Part shown: positions 1-11,351 of the stretch, piece after piece
Layout of the letters: the number at the start of each line of letters is the position of its first letter
How positions within the stretch are numbered: the first letter of the stretch is position 1
NCBI GenBank assembly: GCA_037176845.1
Contig: JAYKXP010000001.1
Coordinates: 868,001-932,000, forward strand
Direction: 5' to 3'
Source: Paramarasmius palmivorus
Lineage: Eukaryota; Basidiomycota; Agaricomycetes; Agaricales; Marasmiaceae
Length of the DNA stretch: 64,000 bases
The notes under the pieces: model-generated
Database searches by the model: none
Told to the model about the DNA's origin: nothing
The model's input: the letters and a program-made list of their open reading frames with translations, nothing else
Program-made: the position numbers and the translations under genes

Positions 1-1187
1 AAGGGGAAAACACCCTGTTCTTCGACGAATTTTTTGAGCGCGTACAAGAGGTGGAAGAATGTAGGTGAGTCGGGGGTGAGTGCGTCTAGGCGTGGGTCTT
101 TGAGTAAGGCAGCGACCTCGGAAGGAACATTGCTGTCCGTCCAGCTACGATATGCCTGTGCTTCGGCTTCGTCAAAGTTCTCCTCGTCAATCTTTTTCTT
201 CATGGCGAGGATGGAGGATTTGAATTGTTTCTTCTCTTCGTATGTTTTAGGCGGAGATCCATCGTGCTCCTTCTTCCACTTGTCCATGAGATGAACGAGG
301 ATATACACGTATGGGACGTGTCCGTGATCTGTGGGATCCATGGAATCAAAGTCAAGAGAGGTTGCGTAGGAGAAGAGAGCGGGGAAAGGTTTGTCGAGGC
401 GTAGAGAAGGTGCCGTTTCGGTGTGGCTTTCGATGACTAGTGGCGTGTTAGTGTTAGATGGGGCAGAATGCAATCACTACATAGATACTCACTAGGATGC
501 TCTCGATATTGGATATAAAACTCTGCCAAGAATCCTGCAGAGTTGACTACCATCAAGGGTATATCTTTTCCTTCTTCGTCTCCCCAAAGTAATGCCCCGA
601 GCTTGTCTACCAACACAGGATCTACATTGACCGCAATGACCAAGGTAAAACCTTTCACCCACTGTCTTCCTTCCTCGCTCTCTAGGATCTCATTGACATC
701 CCTTAAATCGGCCTTCCCATCGACACCTTCATTCAACTCTAACAACAATCTCACGGCTTCCTCAGCCCGAGGTTTCCCTATACTCGCAGGTCCGTCTAGG
801 AAGAAGTTGTTCCCTGCATCTGAGCCACTGGCAACTGTGTGGTCAAGGATGGTAAAGTGGCCAATACCGGGGAGAACGAGGTTTTTGAGGATGGATGTGG
901 AAGTGGCAGACGCAGAGATGACGAGGATACGCGCGTTTTCGAGGGCCGTTTGACCACTTGATGCCCAGAGACTGTATAATATCAAGTCAGCTACTGTGGA
1001 TACCACCCCGAAGACGAAGGTCGTGCCTCACCGAAGTTGACGATCGTATCGACGAGTTTTGTTATCTGGCTGTCCTCTAAGTGAATAGATGAGTGAGATG
1101 AAGAAACGATTCCGCTGTTTGGGAACCTTACTCTAGAGATTTGACGGCTGTGGTCGCTGCTTCAATATCTTGGGAATCGGATTTCAT
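1..1187 (-). CDS. ULA1: NEDD8-activating enzyme E1 regulatory subunit (ULA1/APP-BP1), 3' end outside window
   Basis: This is the regulatory half of the heterodimeric E1 that activates the ubiquitin-like protein NEDD8/Rub1, which in turn modifies cullins. Translation from 1187 starts MKSDSQDIEAATTAVKSLED and, after removal of two short introns (about 1078-1133 and 1031-972), reads into a ThiF/E1-type domain with LWASSGQTALENARILVI, LPGIGHFTILDH and NNFFLD, the hallmarks of the inactive-adenylation-domain E1 subunit. The remaining sequence down to base 1 encodes the APP-BP1-type helical region (HLMDKWKKEHDG, YEEKKQFKSSI). The C-terminus lies beyond the window, so the gene is partial only because of the window edge. 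The first exon supplies only 19 codons, which is normal for this family in mushrooms. Identification is by family resemblance and is secure; the exact splice sites are inferred. Confidence 0.9.
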
Positions 1188-1393
1188 GGTGGTTGTCGTG
1201 AAGAAAGAGCTGAGTAAGGCAATCAGCTTAGACGCGTACCGCCATCAGCCGCGACAGTCCCTTACACAACCTTGGTCGTTCTTTCGTCTAGTAATACCTA
1301 ATCTATAAGTGGGAGAAAGAGAGGCTACAAGAAAGACTGGTGGTACTAAATTGCTTCGACAGCATCCAATTATCCTATACAGACAGTCACATT

Positions 1394-3508
1394 TCACTTT
1401 CTATCATACTCGCTGCTACTTGACTCAATGTCCTTAATCTTGTCGACTACCCCAGAAATTTTGGTGTGTCGCTCAGTCGTGACAGAAACCTAGAAAGAAC
1501 TCTAATGAACACAATGCCCAAGTATACAATAGCAGAACATACCTGCAAAGGGAACTCCTCTACGTGGCTGCGAGTGTGATCCTGGAAAAGGCCCCTCACA
1601 CCTTTCGATGCGGAAATACCCTGCACCACGACAGCAGGGCCATGGTGTGATTCAGCTTCTGCCGAGGTGTTGAGTTCGCTATCGCCAGCACCACGGGTCA
1701 CCCAGAAAATGGCGACGGCATTAACGATGACCTGTCAAGTCAGCTAGGCGGCTAGACCTGTAGATTGGGTATGTGACCTACATCGACAGCACACGAGCCG
1801 AGACAGAGCCAGCCGAGTTCCTCTCCGTGGAGGTGAGTCAAAACCGCGACATTGACGGTGGAGGTGGTCAAAGCAACACCCGCAGCGCTTTGTTCGCCGT
1901 CAGAGGAGAGGTGTGAAGTCAATCTTTAGGACTTACAATACGGTACGAATGGCGACGCCTTTGACCCGAGGATTGGATAGCTTGATGCCAGCAAGGGGAA
2001 CAGGAACAAGGACGTGAGGAGAACATTGATATATCTATGGTAAGAGATGTCATCGCTGGACATGCACATCGACCTAGCAGTAAACTTACAAGTCGTATGA
2101 AAGAAGGAAAATCGAGGAGAAAACTTTCAGTCCGATAATACATGCGCCATCTGGTTGACGCAGGTGATGTACACGACCTGTCAACCAGAAGTCAGCTGGT
2201 TTCATGTATATAGCTCAATAGACTTACCGATGAACATGACGATTACCACCGCAACATAGACGAGCACCGATGTGAGGCAGAATATATAAAGCGGAGAGCG
2301 AAGCCGCTTGGTTTTGCCAGCTGGCGTCCATACCAAGTGTACCTTTTCCACTGATAATACCAACACGGTCAGAACAACCGTGAATGGCATTATGGTGACA
2401 CTTACAAAGGAAAAGATAGATGAGAACCTTGGATGAGCAGTAGAAGACGGCGCAAAGGTAAATCCCAGTAGCGCAAACGAAGAGGGAAGTTTCAAGACCG
2501 ATACCAAAAATAATCAATGAACCTATAAAACAGACATGTCAGCTACCACGCTCACGCCCAAATCGGTGGATACGGTGCTCACTGGAGAACAAGTACAACC
2601 AAGAATCAAAGAAAACCAGAATGATGCAGAGACGTGGCCATGAAATTTGAGTTAAAGATCTGAATCCAGTGACACCCTCTGAGAGAACCCGACGTGAAAG
2701 ACAGTGAGCTAGAATAGAAAGTCCTGAAGCAGCTGTGAGGAAGTATCACAACCAATGATGGGTGGGTGTGCTTACCGAAAAGATACACCAAACAACTGAG
2801 AACTTGGTAGCCCGGCGCTGGGAACTTGATGAGCATGCTGGACCAGAAGATCTCAAGAAAGATGGCCCACGAAATGCTTCTCATCAAGCGTTTTATGCAC
2901 ATAGCACAGGAGACTATACAACAGGGCCTGCGTATGTCATGGATCTCATGCTGTTAGGAGAACGAAACAACGAACTCCACAGTGTAGCAACTGGCAGTAG
3001 GTATGACAGAGATCGCCGGGGATCAAGCTTGCGGAATCCGTGAATGATCAGGGCCGACTTGAAGTAGTAAGCTGTACCGAGTCTTGCTACAGCGCTACAG
3101 CACTGGAAGAATGGATCCAGTGGGCACCTAGACAAGAATATATCTGTATTCTCGTTTCCGGTGCACATCAGTGCAAAGTTGGCAGGGAAACCCAGTCTAA
3201 CCACAGTTCCATTTGAGTGCCTCGATGATGAATATCGATGAATCTCCGGGGAAGAGGAGGCTGAAAGTAAGGGGATGAGCGTCTCTTCGAGAGTGGTTTA
3301 TGACCCGTGAGTTTCACATGTCTAACCAGGTGCAATGTACGATAGATCGCAACACCTGCAAGACATCGAAAGCGTACCATCAGAGCCACAGTGGCAGCTC
3401 TGCGGAGTGCGGGACTTACATGATCTTAACAATATAGACGTTGGATGCAGATCGAGCGACGAGCGAAAAGGTGCAGGAACCGATCATCAATTGGTAGATG
3501 TCTGTCAT
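1394..3508 (-). CDS. Multi-pass receptor-like membrane protein of an Agaricomycete family, many exons, one apparent frameshift
   Basis: Spliced minus-strand exons give a polytopic membrane protein resembling a GPCR-like family expanded in mushrooms. It starts MTDIYQLMIGSCTFSLVARS, contains hydrophobic segments such as SLIIFGIGLETSLFVCATGIY, the loop IYLFLLEKVHLVWTPAGKTK, RLRSPLYIFCLTSVLVYVAVV, GACIIGLKVFSS and a last segment with LGWLCLGSCAVDVIVNAVAIF. It ends in a polar tail with a run of serines. At about 1980 the frame changes inside FPLLASS/LSNPRVKGVAIRT; one missing C in a CC run would restore it. The exons between about 3400 and 2600 are poorly resolved and the start codon is tentative. 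Ligand and signalling partner cannot be told from sequence. Some such proteins are annotated only as hypothetical membrane proteins. Confidence 0.6.
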
Positions 3509-3800
3509 GGGGAATCGCGCACTATACGATCAGTCAGCCATAGATGGTCAGCAAAAGTAACATTCATGATGAATGAACGTCAAAGGTACTGATCTTATTA
3601 AAGAACCGCAGACTGCGATGCTACAGGTACATCCCATCAAGGGGTATGATTGTGTGCTGATAGGATTTGTTGAAAAGATAAGATTAGCATCGATAGAAAT
3701 TACATGACTGAGTTCTGGCCTGAAACCAAAAGTCTTAAACCTGCAAGTGAACAACCGTGAGCTTTCCCGCACTGTTCAATGGTGAATACCTCCACCGACC

Positions 3801-4591
3801 TTAACATCCACCTCCATCACCACCTCCACCTCCACCATCACCACCACATCCGCCTCCATCGCTACCCCCGAATCCCGCGCCACCACCATCATAACCCACA
3901 GCACCACCTCCGCCTGCACCGCCGCGCCTCCTAGGTACGCTACCCGAAGGTGGAGGCTGTTTTCCATATCGTCTTTGGACATACACCAACGTCGCGATGA
4001 TCTCATCGAGTAAACCTTCGCCTACAGCGGCACGTTCAACGAAAATACTGGCAGGACCCCGCGTGTAATGCCCTACACGACCATCGTCAAAGTAGGCTAT
4101 GACATGTGGTGGTGTATCTCGTGGTGGGTGAGGGGTTGCATAGAGCTGAAGGAAGTTTAGATTCCTATTCAGCACCTCTATAGAAACACATACAACAGGA
4201 CTTGAAATCCTCGCCTCGCACCCATTTATACGTCTTTGCGTTTGAAGCTGTGAATGTGAAGTCCCTGTTGGATATGAATTTGTGAGTTCTGGAACTGCAC
4301 TGGCACAAAACTTGGACATACGACCCAAAGAACGATTTGCCCATTTCGACCTTCTTTCCACCTACAACGACTTCATCTCCTCTTGTACCAACTCCAAAAC
4401 CAAACCTGAGCTTGATAATCGCGAAGATCTTCAGGTTCTTTGACAAGATAATGCCAACCAAGTCCCGAGCCAGACGCAGGAGTCTTGGTTATACTAATTG
4501 TATTCCCGGTTATAGACGTATAAAATGTAGGACCGCCAGGGGTATGAACGATACTATTAGTGATATCGCGCCGAGAAAGGGAGAATTCCAT
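3801..4591 (-). CDS. DUF6593-type protein with glycine-rich C-terminal tail, two apparent frameshifts
   Basis: The N-terminus (IVHTPGGPTFYTSITGNTIS) and the middle (VVVGGKKVEMGKSFF, then an intron at about 4321-4266, then DFTFTASNAKTYKWVRGED) match the layout of the basidiomycete DUF6593 domain, a beta-rich fold of unknown function. The end of the domain reads HVIAYFDDGRVGHYTRGP and LLDEIIATLVYVQRRY. It is followed by a tail of about 55 residues made almost only of Gly with Asp, Cys and Ala. Reading continuity needs a one-base change in a GG run near 4453-4465 and in a TTT run near 4201-4209, so the gene is either decayed or carries base errors. No signal peptide is seen. The family is abundant in mushrooms, but its role is unknown. 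Confidence 0.6.
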
Positions 4592-4884
4592 GCAAATGCA
4601 AATGAAGAGATTGGGCTAGAGATGTTACATGGTTGCCTATAAGGCTAAGACGGGTGGAGGAGGCGGTGTGCTCTTTTGACAATGAATGATAGCAGCTGTC
4701 GTTCTGCTTGATATGTCAAATCTTGGCGAGCGGATTGTGAGGTTTTCGGAACCGCAAGAGGTGTATGCGTTGTGCACAGGTTGGATTCCAATGTGTTGTG
4801 GTGGAAGAGAGGGATGAGAGATAGAATTGATGCAAATCAAGAGGCAACAACGATGATGAAGCATAAGACGTCGTTCAACACCAA
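4592..4884. other. Intergenic stretch upstream of the DUF6593 gene
   Basis: No convincing coding sequence. It holds the presumptive promoter of the minus-strand DUF6593 gene, including a doubled ATGCAAATGCAAAT-like stretch directly at its start, and the 5' flank of the tRNA-Ser gene. Confidence 0.4.
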
Positions 4885-4979
4885 GGCACTATAGCCAAGT
4901 GGTTACGGCGACAGATTCGAACTTCGAAATGCTTATCTGTTCCTCTTTGAGGGCGCAGGTTCAAATCCTGCTGGTGTCG
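4885..4979 (+). tRNA. tRNA-Ser (anticodon CGA) with 13-nt intron
   Basis: The acceptor stem GGCACTA pairs with TGGTGTC (discriminator G). The D stem is GCC/GGC, the anticodon stem ACAGA/TCTGT, and there is a long class-II variable arm and a T arm GCAGG-TTCAAAT-CCTGC. The anticodon loop TTCGAA...A carries CGA, with a 13-nt intron after position 37. An almost identical gene with a 9-nt intron lies on the other strand at 60567-60657. Confidence 0.93.
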
Positions 4980-5073
4980 TTCGAGGTTTCGTGTATGGTA
5001 CACAATATTTTATTTTTATTAACTTCCTCAGGACATAATTTCATTTGACACTGTCCAGGATAAATACCAATGC

Positions 5074-7215
5074 TTACACCCCAACGACATCAACCAGCTG
5101 AGTTTTTGGGATCGCAGCATCGAACGCCTTCCTGGCCAACCTTGTTTGAGTTTTCTGCTCGTATGCAAACGCGAAAGAAATAAGATCGACTTCTGAGAAA
5201 GCCGTTCCGAGGAATGACAAGCCAAATGGAACGCCAGGTGCTGGATAAACAGTTAGCGGACCCGCACTTTCGATGGTCGTATTGTCAGGGAAGAAACCGA
5301 GTGGAACTAGAATGTGAAGGTCAGGGTTTACGAGAATCATGCGCAAGCATTGGAGCCTCACCAGTTACAATCGGATATCCCGCAATCGCTACCGAAATTT
5401 GTGAGTCCTTTTCACCATTGTTGACAGATGTATTTACCTGCCGGAGTTGTTGTAAACCCAGTAGCTGGTAACAACAACGCGTCCAAATCATTCTCTTGCA
5501 ACGCGGCATCAATACCCCTCGTTCTTCCCAGGTCATGGTCGAAGGCTAAAGCCTGAGTATATTGGGCGTCGAATCCGTCTGTTCCTTCTGCTTCAATGAG
5601 CCTAAGACCACCCAATCAGTCATATTACCAAGTCCCGAACCGGAAAATCACAAACTCGGACTGGTCCGTAAAGTTGGTTGGTTCCTCGAGCTCAGGATTC
5701 GCGTCGTTGAACGCTATTAGATCGGCAAGACTCCTTACGCCAGAAGGGTTTTCGATAAGAGCCTCGTAGTATTCATTCAGCTGAACCTGAATTGCAAGTT
5801 GAGTACCCATGTTGGACACAGAACGAAGAACAAATCACCTTAAAATCAACGGCCGTAACTATAGACTCGTTGCCCGACCTTCTCATTTCATCTGCAGAAG
5901 GCAAGTCCGCAGGGTCTACAATCGTCGCTCCTAGCCCTTCAATCACCTTCAAAGCCTTCTCGAACGCAGCAGCCACCGCAGGGTCTCGGCCTACAAATTT
6001 ACGCGGAACGCCTATCCTTTTCCTTGTAGAGCGTTGGCATCGAGAGCTAGCGTAAAGTCGGGAACAGTGTCGGGTTGCGCGAGCGTAAAGTTGTCGTTGG
6101 GGTCTTTGCCTGCGATAACAGATAGGACTATTGCAGCATCGGAGACCGAGCGTGTAATAGGGCCTATGGTATCTTGGTTTGCAGATATAGGTATCACTGC
6201 AAACAAACACTCTGAACGATAAAGACATGACTCTGGAGCAACAGGCACCCACCTCCAGCTCGTGAAGTTAAGCCAACCGTAGGCTTGATTCCCACTGCAT
6301 TGTTATGACTTGACGGGCAGGTGATACTCCCATCAGTCTCGGAGCCCAGTGTAACTGCCGCCAAACCAATGGAAGCAGCAACTCCTGAGCCAGAGGAAGA
6401 ACCACATGGGTCGGCATTAGGAAAATAGGCATTGGTGTTTTGTCCACCTCGACCGGACCATCCAGAAGCGAGGTTACCACGGAAGTGAGCAAACTCCGAG
6501 AGGTTGGCCTTACCTAGTAGAGTTCGTAACTGGTGTGAGCATCAATACTACGGAACAGGAATGTGGACGTGCCAAGAATAATCGCTCCCGCCTTCCGGAG
6601 TCGTTTGACTACGCCTGCGTCTTCTGGGACTATAGAGCCCAAGAGGCTGAATGAACCCGCAGTGGTATTCATTCCTAGATCCTTGCTTTAATACTCTTGC
6701 GCCGTTCAGCGTAAAGACACTTGTCGCGAACCTTCTGAAGCAATCGTCGCGATATTATCCTGCAGTCCACCAATTTAGCACGTCTAACAAAGCACGCAAG
6801 AATACTTGATGGACGGACCTTCAACAAAATAGGAATTCCATGTAGCATCCCGCGCTTTCCTGAGCACTCTCTTTCTTCATCCAGTGCCGCAGCTTGCTCC
6901 AAAGCAGATGGGTTGGTCTCGATTACAGCATTGAGGAAGCTCGTTTCATTGATGCGGGCGAAATAGGCCTAGAGTTGAGTTGATCAACCGTCAACGAACA
7001 CGAACCCAAACCATAGGACTCACTTTGACCAAATCAACGCTGCTGAAGTCACCTGCATCCAAGCCTTCTTGAAGTTCCACTACCGATGCTTCGTATAGGT
7101 CTGGGAAGGTGACTGTTTTGCGTACATCCTGAGTCCTCTTGATGTCTGTGACGGTAAACGCAGACACCAAGCTCAAGCTAAGGATGACGGAGACTCCGAC
7201 GCGTAAATTGACCAT
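5074..7215 (-). CDS. Secreted amidase (amidase-signature family), paralogue A
   Basis: Amidase-signature enzymes hydrolyse amide bonds with a Ser-cisSer-Lys triad. The start at 7215 gives a hydrophobic signal peptide (MVNLRVGVSVILSLSLVSAF). Then follow PDLYEASVVELQEGLDAGDF, the catalytic Lys in HGIPILLKDNIATIASEG, the Ser-rich loop of GSSSGSGVAAS, the second Ser segment with ETDGS, ITRSVSDAAIVLSVIAG and IAGYPIVTVPLGF, ending QKTQTRLARKAFDAAIPKTQ. The length, about 550 residues, is normal. The intron at 6572-6514 begins with GC instead of GT; splicing there restores the frame (AIILG then KANLSEFAHFRGN), and the paralogue at 44643 has an ordinary GT at the same position. The closest architecture is the fungal GatA-like amidase group. 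The substrate is unknown, and the secretion signal argues against a role in tRNA amidation. Confidence 0.88.
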
Positions 7216-7546
7216 AGGTGAGTTGGGAAGGAAGGCAGAGAAACCTCAAGGCAAAAACAAATGATTTATACCATATTTCAGGAATGATAACGAGGGAGGC
7301 GGGAAGGCAGAGGCATGTGGTCGAGTGGATAGATGTATTTGGTGTGGGAACGAAAGTGATGAAATTGAATTGCACGCGGTCAAACTTCGAATTCCAAGGA
7401 AGTGTAGCATTGACTTGAACGAGTCCATAGTAAGTAGTTAGCGTAATAGAAATATGTAAATTCCAGAGTTACAATAATCCAAGTCCCAGATTTTAGAAGC
7501 AAAAACGAGAAGAAAACGACCATTCATATCCCGATCATCACACCCC

Positions 7547-9392
7547 TCAAATCTCGGTCGATCCTGATCTCCCTCGAAGGCTCAATGAGTTCATGAGAGC
7601 CGTAACACCATCTTTGAACGAACGTCGACGTAATTTCTTGTCAGGCTCAACTGTACGTGGGATATCGGATGGCCTGTCGTTCAGCTCGTCCGTAACTGGG
7701 ATTCCGATAAGACCTCGTTGCATACCCTCAGAAGACGACATACCGTAAAGCACAGGTGCATCCAGTTTAGTATCGAAATAGAACGTTAATGACCCCGCAG
7801 TCATGAATTGCGATCCAAGTCTCCCTGCTTCACCCAGGTGTCCGACTGTACATTTCGTGCGTACTCCCTGTACGCGGAGTATCACCTCAGTTCCGGCTGT
7901 ATACCGAGGCTTACGAGTCAGTATACCGATCAGTCAACCAGTCCATATGTCAATCTCACGTTTGTAACTCCCTCGATAACCAAGTGCCCTAAGCGCCTCC
8001 TGCGGTACCGGACTATTCGCACAGCCCGTATCCAGCAGGAAATTCACCACAACCGCCTTTCCTAACGCTACATCTTGCCAATGTCGTTGTTTCATTTGTT
8101 GTCTTCTTGTCGTAAGTTTTTCTTGGTCTTCGAGAGAGACCACAAACCTCCAGGCCATGAGTCCGGTGAGTCTACCGTGAACGATGCGAACGCCTGCACA
8201 GGGAATGGAGGAGATCTCGGTAGTGGGGGTGAGGATATCGATGCCCATGGCTTTGGAGAGGTCAGAGCGAAGAGGCCGGGCTGGAAAACCTTTCAGTTTG
8301 CGGCGAAGGACGTCAAGCAACAAGAAGGGGCCTTACATGAGCTACCTGAGCCCGAACTGGATGCAAAAGCCGAGGAAAAACTAGCGCGAGTACTAGAGAA
8401 GAGGTTCTCTTTGGTCTTTTCCAGAGGAAGGCTGTCGGAGGACCCCGCACATGTGCTCGAATCATCGTCCGTTGTATGCTCGTGGGTTGTACGCAGAGAC
8501 AAATCTGGGATGCTCTTGGTAGTGTGAAGGGTATTGGTAGGGAGTGGTGTTGCCTTAGTTTCGTACTTCTCGAGGAACTTCATCCTTGTTGACGTTGGAC
8601 GGTATAAGACACCCGAAGGCTATATATATATCGTAACAAGGGTGCATGTGAACAAACGGTAAAATGGGCGTTACAGCGCTGTAAACGACTTACTACAGAG
8701 CAAAGTATGAGATCTCGCCCGCCGTTCAGAGCCTCTGTGATCAACTGATGGTGTTGTTTGTCGTCTAAACTGATATTTCTGGCCTTCTTGAGCGTCGCTG
8801 TACCCTCCTGCTCGCGACCAACTTGGAACAAGGTAGCGGCCTTGTTGAACAGGACTTCCGCCTTGTACAGAGTAAAATCGAGACCCTGCTCGTTATATAC
8901 CCTGATATTGAAGGGATTAGCCATGTTTCTCCATGGGTCTGGATCTTCATACACTTACACAGATGACATGGCTCGTAGCATAACTTCTGCAGTACAAAAG
9001 TCTGCCTCTGCCTCCTGATATCTTTCAAGGCGGTAGTAACAATATCCACGCTGGAAATAGCTGTATAAGAAACCACATTGAGAATGAACAACGGACTGAA
9101 AGGCGGCAGTGACATACGCTAGAGCAAGGTACGAGTTCTGAGCGATCGCCCGAGTGTATTCTTTTATCGCAGTCTCCCAACTCCCTTTCATCGTGGATAT
9201 TAGTCCCATGTTCATGATAATTTGAGTGTTCTGCTCCATGGACTGTCCAACGTCAAAGCTTTGTCGCTAGGCATTCTGTTACAGCAAACTCACCTCGAAT
9301 GCAGACAGAGCCTCGTCAACATGGTTGTCCTCTAGAGATTTGAGAGCGGTTTCCCAAACCTCAAACTCCTTTTTCAGGGCAGCGAGAGCCAT
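7547..9392 (-). CDS. p67phox/NoxR-like TPR protein continuing into a retropepsin-like domain
   Basis: Exon 1 (9392-9294) gives MALAALKKEFEVWETALKSL. Exon 2 onward gives TPR units (IIMNMGLISTMKGSWETAIK, YFQRGYCYYRLERYQEAEAD, YNEQGLDFTLYKAEVLFNKA), the arrangement of the N-terminal half of p67phox/NoxR, activator of NADPH oxidase. Splicing from 8701 to the acceptor before 8620 yields PSGVLYRPTSTRMKFLEKYE, matching the conserved VGxLFRP segment after the TPRs in that family. The same frame continues through a Ser-rich linker into a beta-rich domain with FLLDTGCANSPVPQEALRAL, an Asp-Thr-Gly motif followed by an ALGY turn, as in single-chain retropepsin-like proteases. No PB1 or SH3 domain is visible. 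Either this is a genuine fusion, or two genes abut and the junction intron is misread; the VLYRP motif favours one transcript at least to 8300. Confidence 0.65.
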
Positions 9393-9580
9393 TCTTCAAA
9401 TGTTAATTCGGCGACGGGAAAGGGAATTATGGGTGGAATGGAACACTGGATCTTGATATACATCATCCTTAATGGCAGACACGATGTCACTACACGGGAG
9501 CGGAGAACACGGGCACCAACGCCGTGCGCTTGGCCCCAGCCACCGGCATCCGAGATACTTAAACTTTCTATTCCTATCAA

Positions 9581-9664
9581 GGCTACCTGGCGCAATGGTA
9601 GCGCGTTTGGCTTCGATTACCAAACGGTACCAAAAGGTTGCAGGTTCGAGTCCTGCGGTGGTCA
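9581..9664 (+). tRNA. tRNA-Arg (anticodon TCG) with 12-nt intron, copy 1
   Basis: The acceptor is GGCTACC/GGTGGTC, the D stem GCGC/GCGC, the anticodon stem TTTGG/CCAAA with loop CTTCGA...A (anticodon TCG), and the T arm GCAGG-TTCGAGT-CCTGC. A 12-nt intron interrupts the loop after position 37. It is identical base for base to the gene at 44304-44387, intron included, but the flanks differ. Confidence 0.93.
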
Positions 9665-9725
9665 TTTTTGCGAGTTGTGCCTTCACTGCTTCTTACTGTA
9701 TGTACTTAGTTGTTACATTTTAGTA

Positions 9726-11351
9726 TCAAAAGATAGTTCCATCGCTTTCCAGTTCAATCGGTGGTCCTCCGGTCTCTGGTCGCTTCTGCTTTGCAATTTC
9801 TCTGCCTCCTTTCCAAGTCGCGCTCTCAAGGACCTGTACCAGAGACAGCTGTTCTGCAGACAACTGGAACTTTCCTCGGATGGCATCCGCAATTCTATCA
9901 CTAAGAAGCAAAATCAGTTCCATTCAGTATAAGGCGAACGTAGCCGACATACAGCAAGATAACTGTCAGTGCCCGCCATTCTACGATGGCGGGATCTGAC
10001 GCAGAAGCGCGTGGCAAGCCCGAGAGCGAATCAATTGGGAGTGCACCGGGTTTCAGAGAAAGAACACCCAAATCCAGTAGGAGACCGCCTATAACGGAGT
10101 AAGCTTTCGGCGCTAGACATACAACAAGACATACCATTTCGGTACTCCGGTAACCCAGTCATGTCCTCCATTCCTGCAAAGCGCCATTTTGTTGCATGCT
10201 GGATAGCCTCGACTACACTGTACGTCATCCATTGTGTGAGTTTGTGAAATGGAACGAGGTCGTCGCCTTCCCCACGAGCGCTGGGTTTGAGAGCAGTACA
10301 AGGCCAAACGTCTCCTAACGAAATACCACCGAGTTTGGTTCGGGATGCTGGCCAGATGGGGTTCAGCCCGTCGACCAAGACATGCCAAAGAGCAGAGATG
10401 TGCACTGTTCGGGTTGAGCCTTCTTCCTTGGACTCCTTCTCCAGGAAATCTGTAAGAGTGATGAGGATGCAGACAAGATTACAATCTGCATAGACTCACC
10501 GAGCAGATTTCCTAGTCGCCCTTCTTTGCCAAATAACTCGGGACTGGCTAGTAGAGCAGATCCTAGGTTCTTCAAGAGAGATGCTCGCCCATCCAGTCCA
10601 ACCAAGGGGTTATTTGAGGAGACTTGCATACCCGATGCCAGAGAATCCGAGTTAATCTTGGACAATGCTTCGGCTAGGTAGGCAATGTTAAGTCTAGCAT
10701 CCGGGAACACCTCAAGATTTTCGAAAGTTAACACTCACCATCGACCCGGTGAGGCTGCTTGGGATCGCTAGAGAAGTATCCGGCGTTGAACATGTGAACG
10801 CTGGCAATGGCCAGACCTTCAGAACGACCATATCTCGAGTCGGTTTCCTTCTCGTAGAATGCCCAGTCCTTGCCAGCACCTGCATCCAAGAGTACAGACA
10901 CGATGAAGAGATCCACTAAGCGTTTCCCTTGTTCGATTGCATCGACGGATCCCGAATCCCACTTGGAAAGCAGAGGGCTAATCCTTGATCCTCCTGGTTC
11001 GAAATGGCGCCAACGACCATGAGGCGGGATCTGACGATTGAAAGGGTCGGTATCTGCAATATCAACGTGAGAGGGGGAATTGAACTGACAGTATGGAAGT
11101 TGGTCCCGAAATCTCGCTGGTATCAATCTAGATGTGAGTATACCATAATCAATTCAAGAATGGACACTCACCGTGATGATGCCTGCACAGAAATCCGCTA
11201 CAACAGATTCCTTCTCTGGATGATAGTCAAAGTATTCAAGCTTTCCTTCTTTTGCAAGTTCGAAGACCTTGCTGCATCGTTCGCGAATTGCTGGCAATGT
11301 TCTTAGGTAGGCAGCCTTTTGCTCGAGGGGGATTTCGGCAGTGAGATTCAT
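9726..11351 (-). CDS. URC4: Uracil catabolism protein 4 (DUF1688)
   Basis: URC4 belongs to the fungal URC pathway, which uses uracil as a nitrogen source; its exact reaction is not settled. The product begins MNLTAEIPLEQKAAYLRTLP and contains the highly conserved DUF1688 stretches KEGKLEYFDYHPEKESVVAD, RDFGTNFHT, IPPHGRWRHFEPG, SVLLDAGAGKDWAFYEKET and GRSEGLAIASVHMFNAGYFS. Several GT-AG introns of about 50-60 nt interrupt it, and the reading frame is intact after splicing. The C-terminus ends ELESDGTIF, 61 bases from the tRNA-Arg gene. The length is usual for the family. No other URC genes are in the window, consistent with unlinked URC genes in many fungi. Confidence 0.9.

Noticed and set aside
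3781..4006. Valine/methionine-rich minus-strand ORF over the glycine-rich tail
   Set aside because: Shadow of the CACCAC repeat in another frame.
7547..8583. Retropepsin-like domain as part of a retrotransposon
   Set aside because: No reverse transcriptase, integrase, RNase H or LTR is found nearby; the DTG domain sits in a spliced host-like gene.
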